Below, in pieces: positions 31,252-39,179 of a DNA stretch of 64,000 nucleotides (positions within the stretch are counted from its first letter, which is position 1; every line of letters starts with the position of its first letter). A program made the position numbers and the translations under genes. The notes under the pieces are model-generated. The model had not been told where the DNA came from. It did no database searches and saw nothing but the letters and a program-made list of their open reading frames with translations. The DNA is from Pseudomonadota bacterium (GTDB lineage Bacteria; Pseudomonadota; Alphaproteobacteria; UBA2136; UBA6156): the NCBI GenBank assembly GCA_016125035.1, contig WGMN01000001.1:322427-386426 (forward strand). Reading direction: 5' to 3'.

Positions 31252-32763
31252 ATGGTTGCACAGGTGCAGACGCTGGCATTGCAAGGACTTAACGGGGTGC
31301 CCGTGCAAGTTGAGGTGCAGGTGAGTGGGGGATTGCAAGGGATCAGCATTATCGGACTGCCGAGCGGCGCGGTGCGCGAAAGCCGTGACCGCGTGCATGG
31401 GGCCTTCCACAGCTTAGGTGTGAGTTTGCCGGACAAGAAGATTGTGGTGAACCTCTCTCCCGCCGACCTGGCCAAGGACGGCAGCCATTATGATCTGCCG
31501 ATTGCATTGGCAATGCTGGCGGCCTTTGGCGTGATACCCGCCGACAGTGTGGATGGCATGGTGGTGATGGGTGAGCTGGGGCTGGATGGCAGTGTGCGCC
31601 CGGTGCCGGGGTGTTTGCCCGCAGCCTTGCATGCCAGCGCCAAAGGCGCGCGGATGACGGTGGTGCCAGAGGCCAACGCAGGCGAGGCCGCCTGGGCGGC
31701 CGAAGACGGGCGCATGGGTGTGCTGGGTGTAGGCAATTTAGGGCAGTTGATACGGCATTTGCGCGGCGATGAGCTGCTGGCCACGGCAACGCCAGGGCGG
31801 CAGGCGGTGGCCGACGCCAAGGGCTTGGATTTGGCGGATATTCGCGGTCAGGAAGGGGCCAAGCGCGCGGCGGAGATTGCCGCGGCAGGTGGGCACCACC
31901 TGTTGATGAGTGGGCCGCCGGGCAGCGGCAAGAGCATGCTGGCGGCGCGTCTGCCGGGGTTACTGCCGCCGCTGAGTGCCGCCGAAGCGCTGGAGGTGAG
32001 CATGATCCACAGCGTGGCCGGTGTGCTGGGGCCGGAAGGGCTGATTACCCAGCGGCCGCTGCGTGACCCGCACCACAGTGCCAGCAGTGTGGCGCTGACC
32101 GGCGGCGGGCTGAAAGCCAAGCCCGGCGAGATGAGTTTGGCGCACCGGGGCGTGTTGTTTTTGGACGAGCTGCCGGAATTTCCCCGCGCGGTGCTGGAGA
32201 CGTTGCGCCAGCCGCTGGAGAGCGGGGCGATTACCATCAGCCGTGCCAACAGCCATGTGACTTACCCGGCACGCTTCCAGCTTATAGCGGCGATGAACCC
32301 TTGCGCCTGCGGCTACCTGGGCGACGTGAAGAAGGGCTGCAAGCGTCAGCCCGGATGCGCGGCGGACTACCAGAACCGGCTTTCCGGCCCGTTGCTGGAC
32401 CGCTTTGACCTGCGCATTGCCGTGCCGGCGGTGAAGGCCAGCGACCTGAGTTTGCCGGCAGCCAAGGAAGGCAGTGCCGAGGTGGCAGCGCGGGTGGCAG
32501 CTGCCCGCGGGCGGCAGGCAGCACGGTTTGGCAAGGCCGGGCCGGTGTGCAATGCCGAGCTGGGGGGCAAGCTGCTGGATGAATTCTGCCCGCTGGACGC
32601 AGAAAGCCGCAATGTGGTGAATGCCGCCGCCGAAAGGTTAGGCCTGAGCGCGCGCGGCTACCACCGCGTGATACGGGTGGCACGCACCATTGCCGACTTG
32701 GCCGGTGAGGAAAACATCCGCAAGCCACATCTGGCCGAGGCGTTGGCTTACAGAGGTTTGTGA
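31252..32763 (+). CDS. YifB/ComM family Mg-chelatase-like AAA ATPase
   Basis: GLPSGAVRESRDRVHGAFHS, GPPGSGKSMLAARLPGLLPPL, RDPHHSASSVALTGGG, NPCACGYLG. Confidence 0.95.
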   Translation: MVAQVQTLALQGLNGVPVQVEVQVSGGLQGISIIGLPSGAVRESRDRVHGAFHSLGVSLPDKKIVVNLSPADLAKDGSHYDLPIALAMLAAFGVIPADSVDGMVVMGELGLDGSVRPVPGCLPAALHASAKGARMTVVPEANAGEAAWAAEDGRMGVLGVGNLGQLIRHLRGDELLATATPGRQAVADAKGLDLADIRGQEGAKRAAEIAAAGGHHLLMSGPPGSGKSMLAARLPGLLPPLSAAEALEVSMIHSVAGVLGPEGLITQRPLRDPHHSASSVALTGGGLKAKPGEMSLAHRGVLFLDELPEFPRAVLETLRQPLESGAITISRANSHVTYPARFQLIAAMNPCACGYLGDVKKGCKRQPGCAADYQNRLSGPLLDRFDLRIAVPAVKASDLSLPAAKEGSAEVAARVAAARGRQAARFGKAGPVCNAELGGKLLDEFCPLDAESRNVVNAAAERLGLSARGYHRVIRVARTIADLAGEENIRKPHLAEALAYRGL

Positions 32764-32777
32764 GGTAGGCTTTGGAC

Positions 32778-33266
32778 ATGAAACGGATTGCCCCCCTGTG
32801 CCTTGCCATGACCCTGCTGGCGGGCGTGAGCTTGGCGCAGGATGATGCGCCCAACCCGGGCAAGGCCTTCCCCCACTATGGCAGCCTGAAGAAGACCGAG
32901 GTGAACGTGCGCAGCGGGCCAGGCAACCAGTACCCTATTTTGTGGATATACCAGCGCGAAGGTTACCCGGTGCAACTGTTGGCGCGCTACGACAACTACT
33001 ACAAGCTGCGCGACGCAGAGGGCGAAGAAGGCTGGGCTTATGTGGGCATGGTCTCGGCGCGTCTGACCGGGCTGGTGGGCGGCAAGACGCCGGTGCCTTT
33101 GCACCGCTACGCCGAGCCGGACTCGGTGGTGGTGGCGCGGTTGGCGCCGGGAGTGGTGGTGGAAATGGGTGACTGTGAGAATGACCGCGCGGCGCCGGTG
33201 TGCGAAGTGCGCGTGCAGGGCTACAAGGGTTGGGTGGCGAAGAAGAGCCTATTGATGGTGGACTAG
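32778..33266 (+). CDS. SH3-domain secreted protein
   Basis: Signal peptide; NVRSGPGNQYPILWIYQREGYPVQLLARYDNYYKLRDAEGEEGWAYVGM. Confidence 0.85.
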   Translation: MKRIAPLCLAMTLLAGVSLAQDDAPNPGKAFPHYGSLKKTEVNVRSGPGNQYPILWIYQREGYPVQLLARYDNYYKLRDAEGEEGWAYVGMVSARLTGLVGGKTPVPLHRYAEPDSVVVARLAPGVVVEMGDCENDRAAPVCEVRVQGYKGWVAKKSLLMVD

Positions 33267-33267
33267 G

Positions 33268-34320
33268 CTAGGCGCGCCAGGTGCGCACGGCTTCCACCAG
33301 TTTTTCCACGTTAGGGATGAGGGTTTGCGGCGTGAGGCCGTGGCCGAGGTTGACCACATAACCTGGGTTGGTGGCGGCGGTGTTAAGCATGGCGGTAAGA
33401 GAGGCAAGCATGGGGGCGGGGTCTTCCTGCGTGAGCAGCAGAGGGTCGAGGTTGCCTTGCAGGGCCACGTGCGGCTGGAGCTTTTGGCTGGCCCAGGAGA
33501 GATCGACCTCGGTGGCAAGGGAAAGGGCGGCGAAGGGGTTTTGCGGTTGCTCGGCCAGAGCAAGAAGTTGCGGTTGAGATGCCCCACGCGGGAAAGCAAT
33601 GATGGGAGTTTGCGGGTGTTGAAGGCGAACCGCCGCGGCCAGGGCGGTGAGCGGCTGATGCACGGCCTGTTGCCAGAGCGGGGGGGGGCAGGCCAGAGCC
33701 CAGCTCTCGAAGATTTGCACGGCGTTGGCGCCGGCACTAATTTGGCCGCCGAGGTAAGATGCGCAAGCTTGAGTGAGGATGGAGAGGAGCTGGGTAAAGC
33801 TTTGAGGATGCGCGGCAGCAAAAGCTAGGGTGTTGGCGATGCCGAGCGACGGTTTTTCATCCAGCATGTAACAGGCGAGGGTGAAGGGCCCGCCACAAAA
33901 GCCGATGACCGCTTTATCTTCCGGCAAGGCGGCGCGGGTTTGTTTGACCGTTTGGAAGACCGGGGCAAGGGCGTTGGGAATATCTGCCAGGTGGGCTTGC
34001 AGGCCGGCAAGCTGGTGTGGGCTGTTGAAGGGGGTAACGCGGGGGCCATGGCCTTCGGTGAACGTAACGGGGTGACCGAGGACGTGGGGGATGGTGAGAA
34101 TGTCGGCGAAGATAATGGCAGCGTCGAGCTTAAAGCGTGACAGCGGCTGGAGGGTGACCTCGGTGGCGGCGGCAGGGTTGAGACAAAACTCCATGAAATT
34201 GGGAAAGTTGGCGCGGACCTTGCGGTACTCGGGCAGGTAGCGGCCGGCTTGGCGCATAAGCCAGACAGGCGGTCTTGCAAGGGGTTGGCGATCTAGGGCT
34301 TGGACAAGGAGAGGCGACAT
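33268..34320 (-). CDS. hemE: Uroporphyrinogen decarboxylase
   Basis: PPVWLMRQAGRYLPEYRKVR, FADILTIPHVLG, GFCGGPFTLACYMLD, LQGNLDP, NLGHG. Confidence 0.97.
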   Translation of the reverse strand: MSPLLVQALDRQPLARPPVWLMRQAGRYLPEYRKVRANFPNFMEFCLNPAAATEVTLQPLSRFKLDAAIIFADILTIPHVLGHPVTFTEGHGPRVTPFNSPHQLAGLQAHLADIPNALAPVFQTVKQTRAALPEDKAVIGFCGGPFTLACYMLDEKPSLGIANTLAFAAAHPQSFTQLLSILTQACASYLGGQISAGANAVQIFESWALACPPPLWQQAVHQPLTALAAAVRLQHPQTPIIAFPRGASQPQLLALAEQPQNPFAALSLATEVDLSWASQKLQPHVALQGNLDPLLLTQEDPAPMLASLTAMLNTAATNPGYVVNLGHGLTPQTLIPNVEKLVEAVRTWRA

Positions 34321-34329
34321 GGGGGGCAC

Positions 34330-34592
34330 CCTAACCGATTATCCCCTCTCCCTTAAAATATATTCTTAATAAGATTTGAAAAATGAAAGAAGTGATTGGG
34401 CTGTGGGATGTGGGGGTAAGTTTGGAAAAGTGAATAAAGGGAACTGTTTAGGGAAGGATAGGGAGGTGGGAAGGGTTGGGGGAAAGTGTTGGTAGAAGAA
34501 GAGAGAGAGCCTGTGGGTGTGGAGAGGGGGAAAAGGGTGGATAACCTGAGACAGGTTATCCATGCTTTTATCCCAGAGATGAACTTTTCCCC
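34330..34592. promoter_or_regulatory. Candidate oriC-like region (AT-rich tract, extreme G skew, inverted DnaA-box-like motifs)
   Basis: ttaaaatatattcttaataag; ggtggataa (34536-34544) and ttatccatg (34556-34564) in perfect inverted repeat ggataacctg-aga-caggttatcc; ttatcccag; flanked by hemE. Confidence 0.45.
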
Positions 34593-34593
34593 T

Positions 34594-35133
34594 TTAAATG
34601 CGGCGGCGCAGGTAGGCGTAGGTAGCGCCGGTTCCACCGTGCTCGGGCAAGGCGGTATGGAAAGCCATGACTTTAGGGTGCCCTGCCAGCCAGGTGGCGA
34701 TTTGGAACTTGATGACGCCCATGTTGCGCTGGGGGCCATAGCCCTGGCCCTTGCCGTGGATGATGAGGGCACAGTGGTGATCTTGCGCGGCGGCGGCGTG
34801 GAGGAAGTCGACGAATTCCAGCCAGGCGTCACCTTCTCCCAGGCCGTGGAGATCGACCACCGCGGTGGGGTGGATCTTGCCTGAGGCAAGGTCCTTCAAC
34901 AGGCGTTTTTCGAGGTTGGGGGCGAGGCCTGAGATGCATTCGGCGGTGTTGGAAAGAATGGGGATGGGGGGGTTATCGTTCCACCCCACCACAGCACGTT
35001 GCTGGATGAGTTTTGAAGGAGCTTTGGGAACCGCAGGAGTGGGGGTGGTGGGCTTGCCTTTGCTGCCAAGCGGTTTGACGCTGGCGATTTCGGCCAGCCA
35101 GGCGTTATCGTCTGGCGGATTCTTTGGGCTCAT
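34594..35133 (-). CDS. Smr domain protein
   Basis: VVDLHGLGEGDAWLEFVDFL...HHCALIIHGKGQG...ALPEHGGTGATYAYLRR. Confidence 0.88.
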   Translation of the reverse strand: MSPKNPPDDNAWLAEIASVKPLGSKGKPTTPTPAVPKAPSKLIQQRAVVGWNDNPPIPILSNTAECISGLAPNLEKRLLKDLASGKIHPTAVVDLHGLGEGDAWLEFVDFLHAAAAQDHHCALIIHGKGQGYGPQRNMGVIKFQIATWLAGHPKVMAFHTALPEHGGTGATYAYLRRRI

Positions 35134-35905
35134 CGGGGAAGACCTCGCTGGCGGTGGGTAGCCATTTTTGGAAAGCCTTGACCCATGGGTGGCTGAGTGC
35201 CGCAGCGTGTGGTGTGGTGATGCCTGCGGCAACCACGGTGGAAAGGAGCTGGTAGGTGCTTTTTGACAATTGCGGCTTGACCTGGGGAAGGAAGGTGATG
35301 GCAGCGTCATCATTGGTATTAAGCAGGGCTTTGAAATGTAAGTTGATGAGCGAAGTTTGGTTGGGTTGCAGTTTAAGGCCGGCGGCGGAGTAGTGTTTGA
35401 CCGACTCCCAATTTTTTTGCGTGGCGGCGCGGCGGGCGAAGTGCAGGGTGACCACCGGGCCAAGGATTGGATGGCGCAGGAAGGCCTCGGCCTGGCTGGG
35501 GGAGAGTTGGTCGGTTTGCAGGCGCATGAGGGTGATGAGCGGCCCGGCCATGGGGTGGTTGGTGGGGAGTTTTTGCGCGGCCTTGGTGGCGGCTTTGGTG
35601 TTGCCGAGGTAGAGCGCGGTGTAACCTTCCACCAGTTGGCCCCACACACTATGGTGTTGGTGGCCGGTAAGTGCGGCGCGCAGAACATGCGGCAGGTTGG
35701 CCAGCCAGCCGATGAAACGCCCGGCATAAAACACCATGACGATGGCGATGAGCATGAAGGTGATGGCTACCGGCGCGGTGGTGGAAAAGGTGGTTTTATC
35801 CCACGTGAGGCTGACGTAGACCGGCTCGGCACCCGTGCGGGCGAGCAGCAGGAGCATGGCCACCAGGGCTACCAGGATAGCCAAGGCGCGCAGGGCAGGG
35901 GTCAT
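35105..35905 (-). CDS. HemY N-terminal domain protein (inner membrane, TPR-like)
   Basis: Two N-terminal TM segments, tetratricopeptide-like remainder; within hem gene cluster. Confidence 0.7.
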   Translation of the reverse strand: MTPALRALAILVALVAMLLLLARTGAEPVYVSLTWDKTTFSTTAPVAITFMLIAIVMVFYAGRFIGWLANLPHVLRAALTGHQHHSVWGQLVEGYTALYLGNTKAATKAAQKLPTNHPMAGPLITLMRLQTDQLSPSQAEAFLRHPILGPVVTLHFARRAATQKNWESVKHYSAAGLKLQPNQTSLINLHFKALLNTNDDAAITFLPQVKPQLSKSTYQLLSTVVAAGITTPHAAALSHPWVKAFQKWLPTASEVFPDEPKESARR

Positions 35906-36711
35906 TCCGCGCCATCCTTTTCCAGCAGGAAGGTGTTGACGTAGGTGGTGACCAGGTTGTTAAGGCGGCCGCTTTGCGCGATGTAGGTTTCCACCGCGTT
36001 GCGCAGGTTATCGAGGCGGCCATCTGCCGACAAGGGTTTGCTGGTGAGGGCCTGGCGGGCATCCACCACCGCGCCGCGGGCGATTTGCTGCTGCACGGTG
36101 AGGAGGGAGGTGCTCCAGTTGTTTTGGGTTTCTGGCGAGCGGATGGTGATGATTTTCTCGAGTTGTTGGCGGAACCAGGATTTGGAGGCCTCGGCGCTGG
36201 CGGCGTCGACCGGCAGGTCTTGTGGTGGGGCGAGGGTGAGGGCTTGGTTAACCTCTACCATGAGGTAGCTGATGGTGGCCGGCCCCTCACGCGGGGTGGC
36301 CGAGCGCAGCGCGGCGGCGGCCTTGGCTACCGCAGGTTGGCCGGTGGCATCGGCAAGGTTGGCGGCGCTGTTGGCAAGCTGGTGGGGCAGGATGCCGCCT
36401 TGCGGCCAGCTGGAGAGAAGCAAGGCCAGGGTGGTGCCAAGTTGGGCTGAGGTTTTGTCGAATTCTGCCGGGCGCGGCTGTGGAGTGGGGGTGGTGATCT
36501 GCACCGTAGTAGTGGGCGAGGAGGAATCTTCCTCCACCAGGGGTTGGGCTTCCTCTAACACGTTGATGCTGCTTGAGCTTTGGGCCAGAGGCTCGCCCGC
36601 GCCGAGGCTTTGGAAGCCGGGAAGGGTGTTGGGGTATTCGCGCGTCCAGAGCAGGAAGCCGATGGCGATAATGAAGCAGGAGAAGAGAGTAAAGAGGAGG
36701 AAGCGGCGCAT
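35902..36711 (-). CDS. Mitofilin-like/COG4223 inner membrane protein
   Basis: Single N-terminal TM, Q/A-rich remainder; located between hemD and hemY as in alphaproteobacteria. Confidence 0.6.
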   Translation of the reverse strand: MRRFLLFTLFSCFIIAIGFLLWTREYPNTLPGFQSLGAGEPLAQSSSSINVLEEAQPLVEEDSSSPTTTVQITTPTPQPRPAEFDKTSAQLGTTLALLLSSWPQGGILPHQLANSAANLADATGQPAVAKAAAALRSATPREGPATISYLMVEVNQALTLAPPQDLPVDAASAEASKSWFRQQLEKIITIRSPETQNNWSTSLLTVQQQIARGAVVDARQALTSKPLSADGRLDNLRNAVETYIAQSGRLNNLVTTYVNTFLLEKDGAE

Positions 36712-37391
36712 TAGGCGAGTTCTTTCTTCAAGCGGGACACCACGCCCGCCAGCGAGGCGGAGGAGGCGGTGACAACCTTGGGCCAGGTGCCCTTGGCGGC
36801 CTTGGCCACCGCGCCGCTGATGGCAACGGCAGTGCCGGCGGGAGGTATGTTGGCCTCTTTCAATAACTTTGCCAAGTGCTTCGCGCTCTCTACCGAGAAC
36901 AGCAGGGTGTGGGTGGGGGGGTGTTGGCGCAGTTGGTTGGCTTGCAGCAGGGGGATGTGTTGGGCGGGTTGGGTTTTATAAGTAAGCAGCGGCACCACGC
37001 GGTGCCCGGCCTGGGCGAGTGTTTTGTGCCAGGTGAAGGCTGCTTTGTCGCCGTGCGCATGGATGAACATTTGCGGTTTGAGGCGCTTTTTGGTGAGGCT
37101 TTGAGCCAGGCTCTCGGCGTCGGACGTGCCGATGATGATAACCGGGAAGCCCATACTTTCGGCTGCTTGGGCGGTGTGTTCTCCCACACAGCAGGTGGGC
37201 AGCTTTGGCAAGGCGGGGTGGATGCCGAAGGCGCTGGTGAAGATGAGACCTCCGGCGCCGGAGGGCACGGTGATGGCCAGCGGTTGAGGATGGCTGAGCG
37301 GCACGGTAACAGCCTGGGCGGAAAGGCCAGCTTTGGCGATGGCGGCGAGCGTGCGCTCGAGGTGGGGGTGGGGGCGGGCGATGAGGATCAT
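36711..37391 (-). CDS. hemD: Uroporphyrinogen-III synthase
   Basis: MILIARPHPHLERTLAAIAKAGL, GLIFTSAFGI, C-terminal LLFSVESAKHLAKLL; context. Confidence 0.8.
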   Translation of the reverse strand: MILIARPHPHLERTLAAIAKAGLSAQAVTVPLSHPQPLAITVPSGAGGLIFTSAFGIHPALPKLPTCCVGEHTAQAAESMGFPVIIIGTSDAESLAQSLTKKRLKPQMFIHAHGDKAAFTWHKTLAQAGHRVVPLLTYKTQPAQHIPLLQANQLRQHPPTHTLLFSVESAKHLAKLLKEANIPPAGTAVAISGAVAKAAKGTWPKVVTASSASLAGVVSRLKKELA

Positions 37392-37463
37392 CGGTTGTAA
37401 GGGTAGCGGATTTTTATGAATTGGGACAGTATGCGCCACATGACGGGGTTTTATGGCTATAAA

Positions 37464-38831
37464 ATGGGGGATACGGTGGTTGCGCTGGCTACAGCGCCTT
37501 TACCTGCCGGGGTGGCGGTGGTGAGAATTTCTGGTCCGCAGGCGTTTGAGGTGGCGAAAATGATGATGCCCGCGGTTTTGCAGGCCGCGCCGCGCGAGCT
37601 GGTGTGGGGGCGTGTTGTTGATGGCGAGGTGGCGCTGGATGAAGGGTTGGCGGTGCGTTTTGAGGGGCCGGCCAGTTTTACGGGTGAGGATGTGGTGGAA
37701 TTCCATACCCATGGCGGGCGGGCGGTGGTGCAGGCGGTGTTGGATGCGGTGCTGGCTTTTGAAGGAGTGCGCATGGCGCTGCCGGGTGAGTTTACGCGCC
37801 GCGCGGTATTGAACGGCAAGATGGATTTGACCGCTGCCGAAGGGTTGGCGGATCTGGTGGCGGCGGAAACGGATATTCAGCGGCGGCAGGCGTTGCGGCA
37901 ACTGGATGGTGCGCTGGGTGAGCGCTTTGAAGGCTGGCGCACGGCGGTGTTGAACGTGCTGGCGCAGGTGGAAGCGGCGATTGACTTCCCCGATGAAGAA
38001 CTGGATGTGCTGGGTGACCCGGCGTTGAGTGAAAAAATCCGCGATGTTTTGAAGGATTTGCAGCAAGCGGTGGGTGAACAGGCGGGGGTGCGTGTGCGCG
38101 AAGGAATAACGCTGGCGATTGTGGGGCGGCCCAATGCCGGCAAGAGCACGTTGTTGAATTTGTTGAGCGGGCGCGAGGTGGCGATTGTATCGCCGTTGGC
38201 GGGCACTACGCGTGATGTGGTGACGAGCGTGCTGGACATTGGGGGATTTCCGGTGACGTTGGCGGATACCGCAGGGCTGCGGTTGACCGACGATGTGATT
38301 GAGGCTGAGGGTGTGCGGCGGGCGCGGATGCAGGCCGAGCGGGCGGATATTCTGGTGGCGGTGGTGGACGGAGAGGAAGGTGGAGAAATACCCGAAGATG
38401 TTGCTGAGTTGCTGGTGCCGGGGCGTAGCCTGGTGGTGGTGAGCAAGGCGGACTTGGTGGACGATGAGTTTGCAAACAGTGTGGAAATTGAGGGAGAAAA
38501 ATACCCATTGGTGGCGGCGAATTTGACGGACAGGGCGGCGTTGGGCCGCGTAAGTGCGGCATTGGGTAAACTGGTGAAAGCTGTGGCCGGGGGGGCCAGC
38601 GAAGCGGCGCTGTTGACGCGCGAGCGGCATCGTGCGGCGGTGGAAGATGCGATTGGCGGATTGGGCAACGCGTTGATTATGATAGGGAAGGCGAGTGGCG
38701 AGGGTACGGTGGCGGAGCTGGTGGCGCAGGACTTGCGTGAGGCTGCGGCGGCGATTGGCACGGTGACCGGGCGCACCAGCAGTGAGGATGTGCTGGACGT
38801 GGTGTTCTCAACCTTTTGTGTGGGGAAGTAA
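37464..38831 (+). CDS. mnmE: tRNA modification GTPase MnmE/TrmE
   Basis: GDTVVALATAPLPAGVAVVRISGP, GRPNAGKSTLLNLLSGREVAIVSPLAGTTRDV, C-terminal FCVGK. Confidence 0.98.
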   Translation: MGDTVVALATAPLPAGVAVVRISGPQAFEVAKMMMPAVLQAAPRELVWGRVVDGEVALDEGLAVRFEGPASFTGEDVVEFHTHGGRAVVQAVLDAVLAFEGVRMALPGEFTRRAVLNGKMDLTAAEGLADLVAAETDIQRRQALRQLDGALGERFEGWRTAVLNVLAQVEAAIDFPDEELDVLGDPALSEKIRDVLKDLQQAVGEQAGVRVREGITLAIVGRPNAGKSTLLNLLSGREVAIVSPLAGTTRDVVTSVLDIGGFPVTLADTAGLRLTDDVIEAEGVRRARMQAERADILVAVVDGEEGGEIPEDVAELLVPGRSLVVVSKADLVDDEFANSVEIEGEKYPLVAANLTDRAALGRVSAALGKLVKAVAGGASEAALLTRERHRAAVEDAIGGLGNALIMIGKASGEGTVAELVAQDLREAAAAIGTVTGRTSSEDVLDVVFSTFCVGK

Positions 38832-38834
38832 CGC

Positions 38835-39179
38835 ATGGAATTTAGTGTGTGGCTTGATAAGTTGAAGCTTGCCTGGGGTGAAGGCCAGACCAATTTGGTA
38901 TCTGAACTGTTTGCGAACTGCGATGCATATTGGGAGAGCCCGTGGGAGCGAATTGCACCGCAAAATATTGAAGAAGTGTGGGCGGAGCTTGAGGGGAAGA
39001 AAGCTAAGAAGTTGGAGTTTAAGGTCCTCTCTCACGTCGGGGAATGTGCGACAGTAAGTTGGGAGTTTGTGAACCACATTGGGAGGGAGTCGGCCGGTGT
39101 TTTGTGGCTACGCTTTGACGAAAAACAGCAGTGCCGGGAACTACGGATGTGGTGGATGCCGAGGGAAGTAAGCCTATGA
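38835..39179 (+). CDS. Hypothetical 114-aa protein
   Basis: Compact ORF between mnmE and polA, overlapping polA start by 4 nt. Confidence 0.6.
   Translation: MEFSVWLDKLKLAWGEGQTNLVSELFANCDAYWESPWERIAPQNIEEVWAELEGKKAKKLEFKVLSHVGECATVSWEFVNHIGRESAGVLWLRFDEKQQCRELRMWWMPREVSL

Noticed and set aside
30823-31410. 195-aa minus-strand ORF between lepA and comM
   Set aside because: Overlaps the comM start antisense and has no conserved-looking segments; the region is better described as possible non-coding RNA.
37500-38630. 376-aa minus-strand ORF
   Set aside because: Antisense to mnmE with R/H/Q-rich composition; shadow ORF.
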